64,000 nucleotides of DNA from Acorus gramineus (lineage: Eukaryota; Streptophyta; Magnoliopsida; Acorales; Acoraceae), in contig CM060856.1 of NCBI GenBank assembly GCA_030737835.1, positions 16,781,116 through 16,845,115 of the forward strand, given 5' to 3'. Below, piece after piece: positions 10,520 through 21,932 of the stretch. The notes under the pieces are model-generated. The model was given only the letters and a program-made list of their open reading frames with translations. It was not told the origin of the DNA and made no database searches. The position numbers and the translations under genes are program-made. Position 1 is the first letter of the stretch, and each line of letters begins with the position of its first letter.

Positions 10520-11109
10520 AAACTAACATTTCAACACAAAATGAGTGAGATATGCTTAGAGGTGTCAAACGGGCGGGCCGGCCCGGCACGGCCCGCTAAG
10601 GGCCCGTGCCGGCACGGCACGGCACGACACGGGCCGTGCCGTGGGCCGGCCCGTTTGGGTGGCGACGCGGGCTGGGCCTGCCCCCCTGGCCCGCGTGCCG
10701 TTTTTGGCACGGCCCGCTAGGCCCGCGGCACGGTTTGTGCCGCGGGCCCCACCTCCACTAATGGCTATTACAACTAGTGATTGATAGTTTTAATAAGTGC
10801 CAACCATGATGTATTTAGTGATCGATCCCTCACTTCTTCGTATTTAGGTTTTAGTCCCCAGATTTAAAAGATAATTCCTTTTTAGTCTCTGAGAGGGACC
10901 TATCCATAAATTATTTAATTTTTTTTTTAATCCCTGATGGGGACTAAAAAGAATTATACTTCAAATTAAAATAAATATTTGTATTTTTAATTCCTTTTAG
11001 TTTTCAATTTTCATGAATGATTTATGTATATATATATATTTTTACTTAAAGGAACTAGTAAATTAAATATGAAACTAACATTTCAACACAAAATGAGTGA
11101 GATATGCTT
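10520..11109. repeat. 38-bp perfect direct repeats flanking a 514-bp composite insert
   Basis: The same 38 bases, beginning AAACTAACATTTCAACAC and ending GAGATATGCTT, occur at 10520-10557 and 11072-11109. The interval between them holds a GC-rich hAT-like end (10558-10760) and a fragment of the GGG-ended hairpin MITE (about 10812-10965). The repeat is too long for a DNA-transposon target duplication and points to repair-linked duplication. Confidence 0.8.
10558..10760. mobile_element. Very GC-rich MITE end (CCCGGC/GGCACG repeats)
   Basis: Starts AGAGGTGTCAAACGGGC and continues with self-complementary GGCCCG/GGCACGG units until about 10755. This start resembles non-autonomous hAT-type elements of plants. 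The matching opposite end (TTTGACACC) is not seen, so it looks truncated. Confidence 0.5.
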
Positions 11110-11869
11110 GAACTCTGCCTCTTTCAATCTCTTTTTCGCCTCGGCTGATCATCAAAACAATAACCATGTCAGATTGAGAACGAGAAAGAAAGAGAGACAA
11201 TTGATGGGATTTGAGAAGAGGGAGGGCGTGGACCAACGGCGGAGGATTTTTGGTGAGAAACAGAGAAAGGAAGGTGGGTGGCGACATATAACATGATATA
11301 TTAAAATTTTTATAATTTAATTATAATTATTAAAAAATATATTATATTATTTATGTGTATATAACATGAAATACTATATCGCATATAAATGAGTTCAACA
11401 ATAAATTTATTTATACATACATTGTGACTTGTGAATGGGGGAAGACTAGCATATGACTAACTAAAAGTGACTTTCATCAATAATGTTTTTAAAGTTATAT
11501 TAAATGAAAGGTGGTGATATTGTGACATCGTATTTTTTTATATATATAATTAACGAAAACTGTTTTCAACTTTTTTTTCTTTCGTCATGCTAATAATTTT
11601 TTAAAGATATATTGAATGAAAGATGATGATCATATGACATTGTTTTATTATTATTTTTTTTATTAGATTTAAATTGAAATATTAATGAAATATATATGAT
11701 AAATAGTTAATTTCGGATCAAATATGGATTTCAAGGTTTGATTTCACTTTCCATTGTGAAATAGTCATTTTGAAAGAAAAAAAATTTCACAGTAATAAGT
11801 ATATATCAAAAAGTTCTTTCCGACAAATTATTGATCCCCCCAATCGATGTTGTACTTGAAATTATAATT

Positions 11870-12060
11870 CACTGCTAGAAAAAGGGGTTATATAAGCGTT
11901 TTTATTTGCTATGGTTCTTATGAAACACCACTATATATAAACATCACATTTATTTTGGGGATAAATGAATAACAATATATTTGTTGCGTTTTTTTTGTAA
12001 AACCACCACCATATACCAAACATCCCCAAATGAAAAAAACACAGAAACCACATCAGGCAA
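11870..12060 (+). mobile_element. Possible CACTA transposon terminus
   Basis: CACTGCTAGAAAAAGG at 11870 matches the usual CACTA (En/Spm) terminal style. It is followed by short repeats such as ACCACYATATA. No opposite terminus or transposase is found, so this is a remnant or a chance match. Confidence 0.35.
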
Positions 12061-12494
12061 ATTTCTCTTCAGCCGATCTCTTCACAATCTCTTCATTTTA
12101 ACCTATCTCTTTTGTGTATAATTTAATAATAAATTTTATAAATGATTTTTTAATAATTATTAAAATTTTCATTATATTATTTATGTATATATATATAACA
12201 TTATATAATATATACTATATTGCATATAAATAAATTTAAAAAATTGAGGGTAGTAGTTGTGGACAGTTTTTTTTTAAATTTTTTTTATTTACATGAACAT
12301 CACAGTAGGAGAGACTGTATATATTCAAAATTTCGTATAATATGCAAGATATGTGAAGATTTTCTAACATATCCAAATTCACATAGCAAAAAAATGTGAA
12401 TAGCATGATCTAGTGATAAGTTAACTATAACATAGTGATAAGATTTGTTTATAAATGAATGTTACAGTGAACAAATGGCTAGCATGACTAACAA

Positions 12495-12700
12495 TTTTTT
12501 TTTTTTGTAGAGAGGCTCTCGGAAAGAGAGCATAGATCGAGTGAGAGGCCACTAGGACCCTAAACAGTTCAGAGGGCTACACGAGTTCCTAAAGAGACTA
12601 CACTAATTATTTTTAATTCTCACGTCATGCCAGAATCGGACCGATGACCTCGCACTGAGAGGAGGATGTTCCTACCACCACACTAGTGTGTGCGCGTGGA
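12495..12700 (-). mobile_element. tRNA-derived SINE with 16-bp TSD
   Basis: On the minus strand the element opens with a tRNA-like head: a box A-like TAGTGTGGTGGTAGG and a box B-like GGTCCGATTCTGG, with an A-tail at the other end (T12 at 12495-12506 on plus). Flanks CTAGCATGACTAACAA (12479-12494) and CTAGCATGACCAACAA (12701-12716) form a 16-bp target duplication with one difference. Length (206 bp) and layout suit a plant Au-type SINE. Confidence 0.85.
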
Positions 12701-13237
12701 CTAGCATGACCAACAAGTTGATTGACTGTTGGAAATATATATAAATTATATATATACTAGTGTATTGAACGCGCTCATGCACGTATTATTGATCATATTT
12801 GAATAATGAAAAACTTCAATGAATAATAAATTTGAATGGAACAAAAACTCTATATTAGTTAGACATTAATAATTATTTCTCAAAAATATTTGATAAATAA
12901 AATGAATTGTATATAACAATATAACACATTAAATATATCAAAAGAGTATTTGATGAGAGAGTAAAACGCAATTTACATATATGAACATAGTATATTATAG
13001 AGAATCTATTTGACAAAAATACATATAAACATTCTGATTGTAGACTAGTTTGGTTTGAGCTTCATCAACGTATCATATGAGACAAAAGTGTGAAACATAC
13101 CGAAAAAAATTGTAAAAAAACTGAAAGTTAAGCATTAGTTGTAGGCTGTTTGTTATTTTCTTGAAATAATTAACTTGATAATTAATTAAAGACCTATTTG
13201 TGAAAATAAAAATTGAAAACGCCATTTTTATGGAATA

Positions 13238-13478
13238 GTTAGTTTTCGATTCATCAACGTGAAGTATCATATGCGAATATTATATTGTTGTAAATATGAA
13301 AATGAAAACTAAAAACGCAGTAGTGACTTCCATCAATAACTTTATGGGACCCATTTTTTTGAAAGAGTTAGTTTTCGGTTCATCAACGTGAAGTATCATA
13401 TGCGAATATTATATTATTGTAAATCGAAAAATAAAACTGAAAACGCAATAGAAACTTGCTATCAATAACTTTATGGGT
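13238..13478. repeat. Tandem repeat, 129-bp unit, two copies
   Basis: Unit begins GTTAGTTTTCG and includes TCATCAACGTGAAGTATCAT; the second copy starts at 13367. A third, more diverged match to the ATCAACGTATCATATG part lies near 13063. Confidence 0.8.
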
Positions 13479-13610
13479 TCAAATGGGTTTAATTCTATTT
13501 GTATTTTTAGTATTTATCAAATGAGACTAAAATGTTATTTTATAATTTTATGGGTATCCTAGTGATCTCAAATATTTGATAAAATTTCATGAAATTTGAG
13601 ATCAGAAATC

Positions 13611-13822
13611 TAGTTATAAATATGGAAATTTGAATTAGGGACTTGTTTGTAACACAGGTCTGGTTGTCAAACTGGTAGAACCTGGGGGCGTATCTACAAA
13701 TAGCCCAGGAAAAGACGAAAATGGCCGAATTTTTTCAGGGAGCTGGTTATAAATATCAAGGACCCATTTGTAACACAGATAGGGGTTCAATTGTGAAACT
13801 GGAAGACAATGGGGGCGGATCT
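13611..13822. repeat. Imperfect direct repeat, about 133-bp spacing
   Basis: Both halves run TRGTTATAAATAT..., CATTTGTAACACAG-like, and ...GGGGGCGKATCT. The second begins at 13744. The origin is unclear and no coding is seen. Confidence 0.6.
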
Positions 13823-14694
13823 GAATAAAACTAAAAAAAAGGGACAAAATCCGACAGACGGAATGGGTGACTTGTGGTGCCTGGGTGTGGGTGTAATTTG
13901 TCGTCCAGTGGGGGTTAAATACTCAGTTGGGTGATTTTTGGACGGATTGTGATGAATTAGAAAGTACAGTATAGATATATATAATAGGGGGTGGGGGACA
14001 ATGGTATATTAAAAATACCACCATATACATATATACTAGTATACCTGTACACGCGATGCGCGTATCGATAAATCATATTTTGCATACAATTGATCAATCA
14101 GTATAAATTTTACAAGCCTAATTCAATTCATAATTTTTACTCATTTATTATCCATATTTTAGAAATTATTAGTTAATAATCAACTTTCACATGCATTATA
14201 AATTTAATCACATGACAACTTCAAACGTTTTATTATTTTTTATAATTTCTAAAACTACTTTTGAATATATATAAAACACAATCATTGACTAAAATATATG
14301 ATATTTTTAATATTATAATATTTTTTAAAGACGTATGCATAAAATTTTGTACACAGAACATGACAAGAACATAACAAAAACGATATCTTCTAAACTATAT
14401 AATACAATTATACACAATATAGAATGAAAAATATACATAAAATATTTACATTGACCAATCCTTGTATACTTGCATAGGAATACAAACTTTTAACTTTCAA
14501 GAGCTAAATGCATGTGTACATATTAAACAATGAAAAAGCAATTAAGTTTGCGTTTTTACAGGTAGATTACAATTAAAACTAAAAAGAAATAAATAGACAA
14601 AAAAGATTTGAACATCACTTTTACCAAAAAACAAATAATCTGAACATCACGATAGAGAACACGTTTGGGGGCTTCAACTGGAATGGTTGTGCTG

Positions 14695-15070
14695 TGTATG
14701 TCAAAGCTCGGCTCGTTTATAAACGAGTTGAGCCGAATCGAGCTGAGCTGGGTCGAGCTCACGAGCCTCAACCCTCAACGAACCTATAGTTCTTCTTTAT
14801 TTTAGAGTTTTTAGGGGTTAAAAATAAAATTTTAGCCTAAATGAGTCAAGTTCATGAACCTAAACGAACATAACTTTGTATTGATTTAATGTTTTGATTT
14901 TACATAGGAGTTGAACTAAGTTTCAACTAAGTTTTTTATAACACAAAAAAGTCGAGTTTCAACACAAAATGAAGCTTGATCTAAGTCCCGAGTCTAATCG
15001 AGCTTGAATGAGCTCAATCTGAGCCTAGCATGAATCGAGTCTGAGCAACTTGGTTCGTTTATCAGCTTTA
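14695..15070. mobile_element. GCTCG-rich MITE-like repeat
   Basis: The left end reads AAAGCTCGGCTCGTTTATAAACGAG. The interior has repeated GAGCT/CGAGC words, and the right end reads GGTTCGTTTATCAGCTTTA, a loose inverse of the start. This type of repeat is common in plant genomes. Borders are approximate. Confidence 0.4.
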
Positions 15071-16860
15071 TATGCAGGGAAAGAATTGTGGACACATGAA
15101 AGTTCTGAGGATACACTTGTACTTTCCAATCGACACCTGTGAAAGCAAAGGGGCTGTTTGGACGAGATTATGAGCATACCCCCACAGAAAGGTCAACTTA
15201 CCAAAACGGAGTGTTAGACAATTTTGTCCGTATTGCGCTATATATATATATGAATTATACAAATAACAAAAAAAATTTATACATTGGTGAATAAACATTC
15301 ACTTGTATTAAATTTATACAGATAAAAATTGTATATTAATAGATATATATATCTACATCATGCTCATGTCAAGATAATAACTTGACAAAAAAATTTGACT
15401 TAAGCTAAGAAAAACATAGCTTATCTTTTCAAACCCTGTCTAAAAGTGATAAGATGACATGTTATGATTTAAAATGTGTTAGATTAAAAAAATTGTCTAA
15501 GTTTTTTTTTTTTTTATCATAAATAAGAACTGTTTAAATAAAGTGTGGATGTAAAATATAAAAAACACAAAAGAATTGTGTAAAAGCGTTACACATAAAT
15601 AACCTAGTCATAATGCACCTGAAGACATAAACAACACATAAGGTCCACTATTGAATATCATCCAATCCTTCAAGAAACAATAAACACCAAAAACTAGATG
15701 TCTGTATTGGTTAATTCATCATGAATCACTTGAATCCCATAAAGTGAAAGAAACCCATACATCGCGTGTTAAGTATCAACACTACCAACCGAAAAAAAAC
15801 AAAAAAAAAGTGTTCAATCGACGGTTACAGGTCAATTAACCCCCGAATTAGCTCTCTTCGTGGACCTCAACAGACATAATAACTCTACCAAAGTCACATT
15901 TGCCCCTCCTCCATTGTCCTCTTCAGCCATATTGTCAATGAAGGGTTAATTTGTCTTTCCACTGATCTGAAAAAAAAAACACTAGCAAAAATACTTTAGG
16001 TCTGATTTGACATCGGAGTAAGAAAATAATTGAATTAAATCACATGTTATTCTCTATAGTATAAAAAAAAAAGAATAAAATATAGATAATTGTCCGTATT
16101 TTGAGAAAAAAAAGTAAGGATATTTTGTTCTAGATAAAATGTAGAATAGACTTTATCCCAATTTTTAATCTCATTTTGTAAAACATGATCAACATTTATC
16201 ACTGACCTTCCCAAAGAAAAAAAAAATTCATAAAACCAAAACCAACAATATTAATGACCTTTTAATAGAAAGAGTAAACTTGGTATTTTAAATTTTTTTT
16301 TTGAAGTTATCCTATATTTTACATTATGTGATCCAAATGCAAAGTTAAAAATGAAAATACAAAAAAATGGAGATAACAAAATGCATTATCAAATGTAAAT
16401 ATGAATAAAAATAATGGTATTTTTTTTCTCATAAATTAAGCTAATTTCTCCTAAATATTTATCTATTTACCAAACTAGACCTTAATGTTTAATAACACCA
16501 GTTTGAATAAAGCTATCTTAATTTTATAGGATAAAAGCTCCATAATTTTTTTAATATATTTGTTAAAATTGATTGAAAAAAGTGAAAATAAATATTAATT
16601 CAGACTTTAAGTGACATAAAATTTTTTATTTTTATTTTAAAATCGAAAGAACTATTCTTATCTTACTATCTTGTCATTGTTATTTTTATGTCAAACATGA
16701 TAAATTATTATTCTTACTTATCCACTTATCAAACCAGTTCTAATTGAATATTGTCCAGAATTTATACTCCAACCCCACTCACGCAGCAAAACGACATTCA
16801 ATCTTGTTGAGACAAAACACTGTGAGGGGTTCATTTCACGTGTACTAATCCCACTTGCGC
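15071..16860. other. AT-rich intergenic DNA, no gene seen
   Basis: No motif-bearing ORF on either strand. A GC-richer patch at 15830-15960 has no recognisable coding content. A (CT)n tract starts at 16871 and belongs to the leader of the WAT1-related gene. Confidence 0.6.
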
Positions 16861-16867
16861 CCACTCA

Positions 16868-16904
<37 letters not shown>

Positions 16905-16906
16905 GT

Positions 16907-16974
16907 AAAGAAAGACCCATTTCAACAAATTTAGACACAAATGATACATTATATGTTGAAATGGGTCTTTCTTT
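16907..16974. repeat. Perfect 21-bp inverted repeat in the 5' leader of the WAT1-related gene
   Basis: Arms at 16907-16927 (starting AAAGAAAGACCC) and 16954-16974 (ending GGGTCTTTCTTT) are perfectly complementary and enclose a 26-nt loop. The (CT)n tract ends just upstream, and the ATG at 17016 lies about 40 nt downstream. If transcribed, it would form a strong hairpin in the leader. Confidence 0.9.
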
Positions 16975-17015
16975 GTCTATGTTGGGTTGAGAGTTTGATA
17001 TATAAGGAAATAAAA

Positions 17016-20000
17016 ATGGGAATAAAAGGTGGTGGTGGTGGTGGTGGTGGATGCATGGAGAAGATGAAGGAGCCAGTAAGCATGTTGTTGGTGCAGATAA
17101 TGGGAACAGGAATGATGATACTGTCAAAGATAATACTGAATGAAGGGATGTCCATCTTCCCACTCCTCGCCTTTCGCAACCTCGTCGGCGCGTTTTGCGT
17201 CGCTCCTTTAGCCTTCTCTCTTGAGAGGTGATCATCATCTACCTAGTATATCACATATATTCATGTTGTAGTTGTTGTTTTAATGCTTGTTTGTTTGATT
17301 GGTGATGTAGAGAGATGTGGAGGAAACTCTGTTGGAAGGCATTGGTGTGGATTTTCATCAGTGCCTTGTTTGGGTAAGGAGTACTCATTTTTCTCTGACT
17401 TGTTTTTCTTTTTATATTATTATTATTATATTTTGTAATGTTTGTACATTATTTGAAAAATATTTACATTTTATAAAAATAAATATGTACTATATATCTA
17501 AAAGTAAATCAAAAAAATTTATTTGATATGAGGAATTTTGTATCCATGTCTGAAATAGCATTGAAATAATTTTTAGAGGCATGGTTACGGTGATATCAGC
17601 TTTGAGTAAGATTCATAATTTTAGCATTAGTGTGAGTTTTTTTTTTAATGTTTTTATATTAAATTATATAATATTTTATTTGTAACTTATAAATTTATGT
17701 TTTATAGTGTTTAATCACTGTATTTCTTCACATATATGGATATCTAACATGTAAATTTTCTTTTATATAAGACAACGAGAGATTTGAAATATCTCTATCG
17801 ATTTAGATACTTCAGATATTTTAAATAATTATATGAATTTAAATTTTGGGATCGGGTGTGAATACTTGTTGAATATTTGTTGGAGAAATGAATTTTTTTA
17901 AAATATTCAATTCGTAGATATACATGCACATCTGCTAAGTTTTCGCTCCATTGGTAGGCTTATTTATATTTTCGGGTGCATTTGAATATGTAATTCTTAA
18001 TTTGGTTCTATGCAGTACTTTTAAAATCTTATGTTTCAAACTCAGCTTTTGAAAAGCTATGTTTCATTAGATTTTCAACCGCAAAATTTTTTTGACCTAA
18101 AAAGGAATATTGTGATTTGAAAAGCTAAACGCTAAAAATATGTTAGATATGAGTTTCAAATTTTTTATCTTTTTAAACACAGAATCTACCTAAACTCATA
18201 TTCAAACGAATCCTTACATAACATTGTTGAGATAGAGACTATTGATGTCATTTCTTTTTTCAGAGACCAAGACAGATAATTCTTGGCTAGCTTCAATACA
18301 ATAGTAATTCATTTAAATTGAAAAAGTTTAAGGAATATATTAAAATGCATTTCATTTATTATTTTTTGGATTACTATATGCTTTCTTTAGTTTTAGGAAA
18401 ATGATACACTCAGTCACATTCACCAACCAAAACTTAGACCTCACGTATTTTCATTTAAAAAAAAATAGTAAATACCATATAATGAGGTATATGTTTTGAT
18501 AAAAAATGCATATGGTTCCATTTTGAGTTGGATGAATCCATTTTTAGTAAGTGTAAGAAAAAAATTAGCGAGGTATATATATCATTTAACGAGGTATATG
18601 CTTTACTGAATCTGTAACGAGGTATATAGGTCTATGTTTTGGATTGAGAAAAAAACTGAGTGTAACAACACTATTAGTTTTACTATTTTTGTTACACATG
18701 TAAAACATTTTTGAGATAGAGGCTATTGAAATATTCAAAGATATAATTGTTGAGATAAAGGCAATTAATATCATTTCTCTTTTCAGAGACCTTGATATAT
18801 ATTTCTTAACAATGGCCTCGAAAGATTAGTAGTTCATATAAAGTGCAATTGGTAAGTTTAGAATATATAGAAAGACATTTCATTTATGATTTTTTTGCGT
18901 TACTCCTTTAGTTTTATGATTTTTTATTATACACACAGGTAAAACATTGTTGAGATAGAGACTCCTGAAATATTCAAAGATAAAATTGTTCTGATAGAGA
19001 CTATTGATGCCATTTCTTTCTTGAGAGACCTTGATATGTAATTCTTAATTTGGTTCTATGCAGTACTAGTTTAAAATCTTATGTTTCAAACTCAGCTTTT
19101 GAAAAGCTATGTTTCATTAGATTTTCAACCGCAAAATTTTTTTGACCTAAAAAGGAATATTGTGATTTGAAAAGCTAAACGCTAAAAATATGTTAGATAT
19201 GAGTTTCAAATTTTTTATCTTTTTAAACACAGAATCTACCTAAACTCATATTCAAACGAATCCTTACATAACATTGTTGAGATAGAGACTATTGATGTCA
19301 TTTCTTTTTTCAGAGACCAAGACAGATAATTCTTGGCTAGCTTCAATACAATAGTAATTCATTTAAATTGAAAAAGTTTAAGGAATATATTAAAATGCAT
19401 TTCATTTATTATTTTTTGGATTACTATATGCTTTCTTTAGTTTTAGGAAAATGATACACTCAGTCACATTCACCAACCAAAACTTAGACCTCACGTGTTT
19501 TCATTTAAAAAAAAATAGTAAATACCATATAATGAGGTATATGTTTTGATAAAAAATGCATATGGTTCCATTTTGAGTTGGATGAATCCATTTTTAGTAA
19601 GTGTAAGAAAAAAATTAGTGAGATATATATATCATTTAACGAGGTATATGCTTTACTGAATCTGTAACGAGGTATATAGGTCTGTGTTTTGGATTGAGAA
19701 AAAAACTGAGTGTAACAACACTATTAGTTTTACTATTTTTGTTACACATGTAAAACATTTTTGAGATAGAGGCTATTGAAATATTCAAAGATATAATTGT
19801 TGAGATAAAGGCAATTAATATCATTTCTCTTTTCAGAGACCTTGATATATATTTCTTAACAATGGCCTCGAAAGATTAGTAGTTCATATAAAGTGCAATT
19901 GGTAAGTTTAGAATATATAGAAAGACATTTCATTTATGATTTTTTTGCGTTACTCCTTTAGTTTTATGATTTTTTATTATACACACAGGTAAAACATTGT

Positions 20001-21877
20001 TGAGATAGAGACTCCTGAAATATTCAAAGATAAAATTGTTCTGATAGAGACTATTGATGCCATTTCTTTCTTGAGAGACCTTGATATGTAATTCTTAATT
20101 TGGTTCTATGCAGTACTAGTTCATTTAAATTGGGAAGTTTAAATAATTTTGTTTATGATTTTCTTTTGATTTGGTCTTTCCTTTTCCTTTTAAGTACGTA
20201 CTCTCATCACTATTTCCAGTCTTCATGTCGGTTTGACTCTTATGACATAAAGCAAATAAATTCACATGATTTGGAGCACTTTTTTTTTAAAAAAAAAACA
20301 CCATGACGTGGGGCACTTGATGCATTAATCTAAGTCTACCCAGCATGAACATGTGAAACTTTATTTAAAATTTTGGTCAACTTTTTAAGGTCTTTTCCAG
20401 GGTTAATTAGGACTTTTGTATGCGTGTCCTTGTTTATTATAAAATCTTTAAAATTTTTATAATAAAGTACCGTATCAAAATATCAGCATTTAAATTTTTT
20501 TACCTCAAACAGGCCCGCCTATGACCCTTTATACCCACTGTCCGCTGATATTTTCATAATAAAATAGGTGCCATCACACATAGCCTTTTTTATAAGGGCG
20601 CCGATATCCGCACCCCGAGTTACAAGAAATCCATTCTTTTTTATTTTTATTTTTTTAAAAAATTATGTACTATAGCATAAACGGAAACCCACCCCGAGGT
20701 CGTCATTCCCTCAGGCGGCGGTGGTGAATGATGATCACCAGAGGTTCTGACAAGTGTATCAACCCAGGTCGACAATCTTTCTGGCGACGCTGTTGAAGTG
20801 TGGTCGTCCGAAGGCCCAGCGAGCTAAAGTAAGAGAGAATAAATTCACATTTTTACAAGTTTCAAATCAAATAGATAAATTTCACATTTAAACACATATA
20901 ACAGACAGCCATAGCAGCATTTAAAACACATCAAAATATGACGTTCGCATTCCATAACCAACCATTCACGTGACTACACAACAAAATACATGTTCAAATT
21001 TCACAACCATTCATGTGACTATATTGATTTTTTCATATATAAAGATAAATAACCTATCCAATAAAAACAATTACTCATTTTTTCAAAAACTAAAACTAAA
21101 CATAAAAATTATTTGAACATGTATTTTGTATTGTAGTCATATGAATGATTCGTTATGGAATGCTAACATCGTATTTTGATGTGTTATAAATGCTAACATC
21201 ATATTTTGATGTGTTTTAAATGCTGCTATGTCTGTCTGTTATATGTGTTTAAATGTGAAATTTGTCTATTTGGTTTGAAACTTGTAAAAATGTGAATTTA
21301 TTCTCTCTTACTTTAGCTCACCGGGCCTTCGAGCGACCACACTTCAACATCGTTGCCAAAAGGAATGCCAACTTGGGTTGGTACACTCGCCAGAACCTTT
21401 GGCGACCATCATTTACCACCGCCGCCAGAGGGAATGGGGACTTCGGGGTGGATTTCCATTTACTGCTACAGTACATAATTTTTTTTAAAAAAAGGGTGGG
21501 TTTCTTATAACTCGGGGTGTGGATATCGGCGCCCTTTTTATAATCCCAAGGATGCATTTAGATGTGAGGTTGAAATATTGAGTTTCTTAAAATCTTATGT
21601 TTCAAGCTCAGTTTTTGAAAAGCTATGTTTTATTAGATTTTCAATCATACGATTTTTTGGCCTAAAAAGGTAGATTGTAGTTTGAAAAGTTAAACAATGA
21701 AAATGTGTTTGGATTTGAATTTGATAATTTTTAGCTTTTTAAACAAAAAAATCTACCTAAACTCATATTCAAATGGACCCTAAATATAGTTTCATGTATC
21801 TCGTTAGCCATCCATTATGAAATTCAATCATACGTAGGGGCGGAGCCATGTGGGGACAAAGGGGGCTCAAGCCCCTC

Positions 21878-21932
<55 letters not shown>

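Noticed and set aside
13980..14080. TATACTAGTATACCTGTACACGCGATGCGCG-like words (shown here in part) as a transposon end
   Set aside because: Such words are common in decayed plant repeats, and no partner end or target duplication was found.
18586..19824. Two identical 62-codon ORFs
   Set aside because: They are the same non-coding sequence in both copies of the intron tandem duplication.
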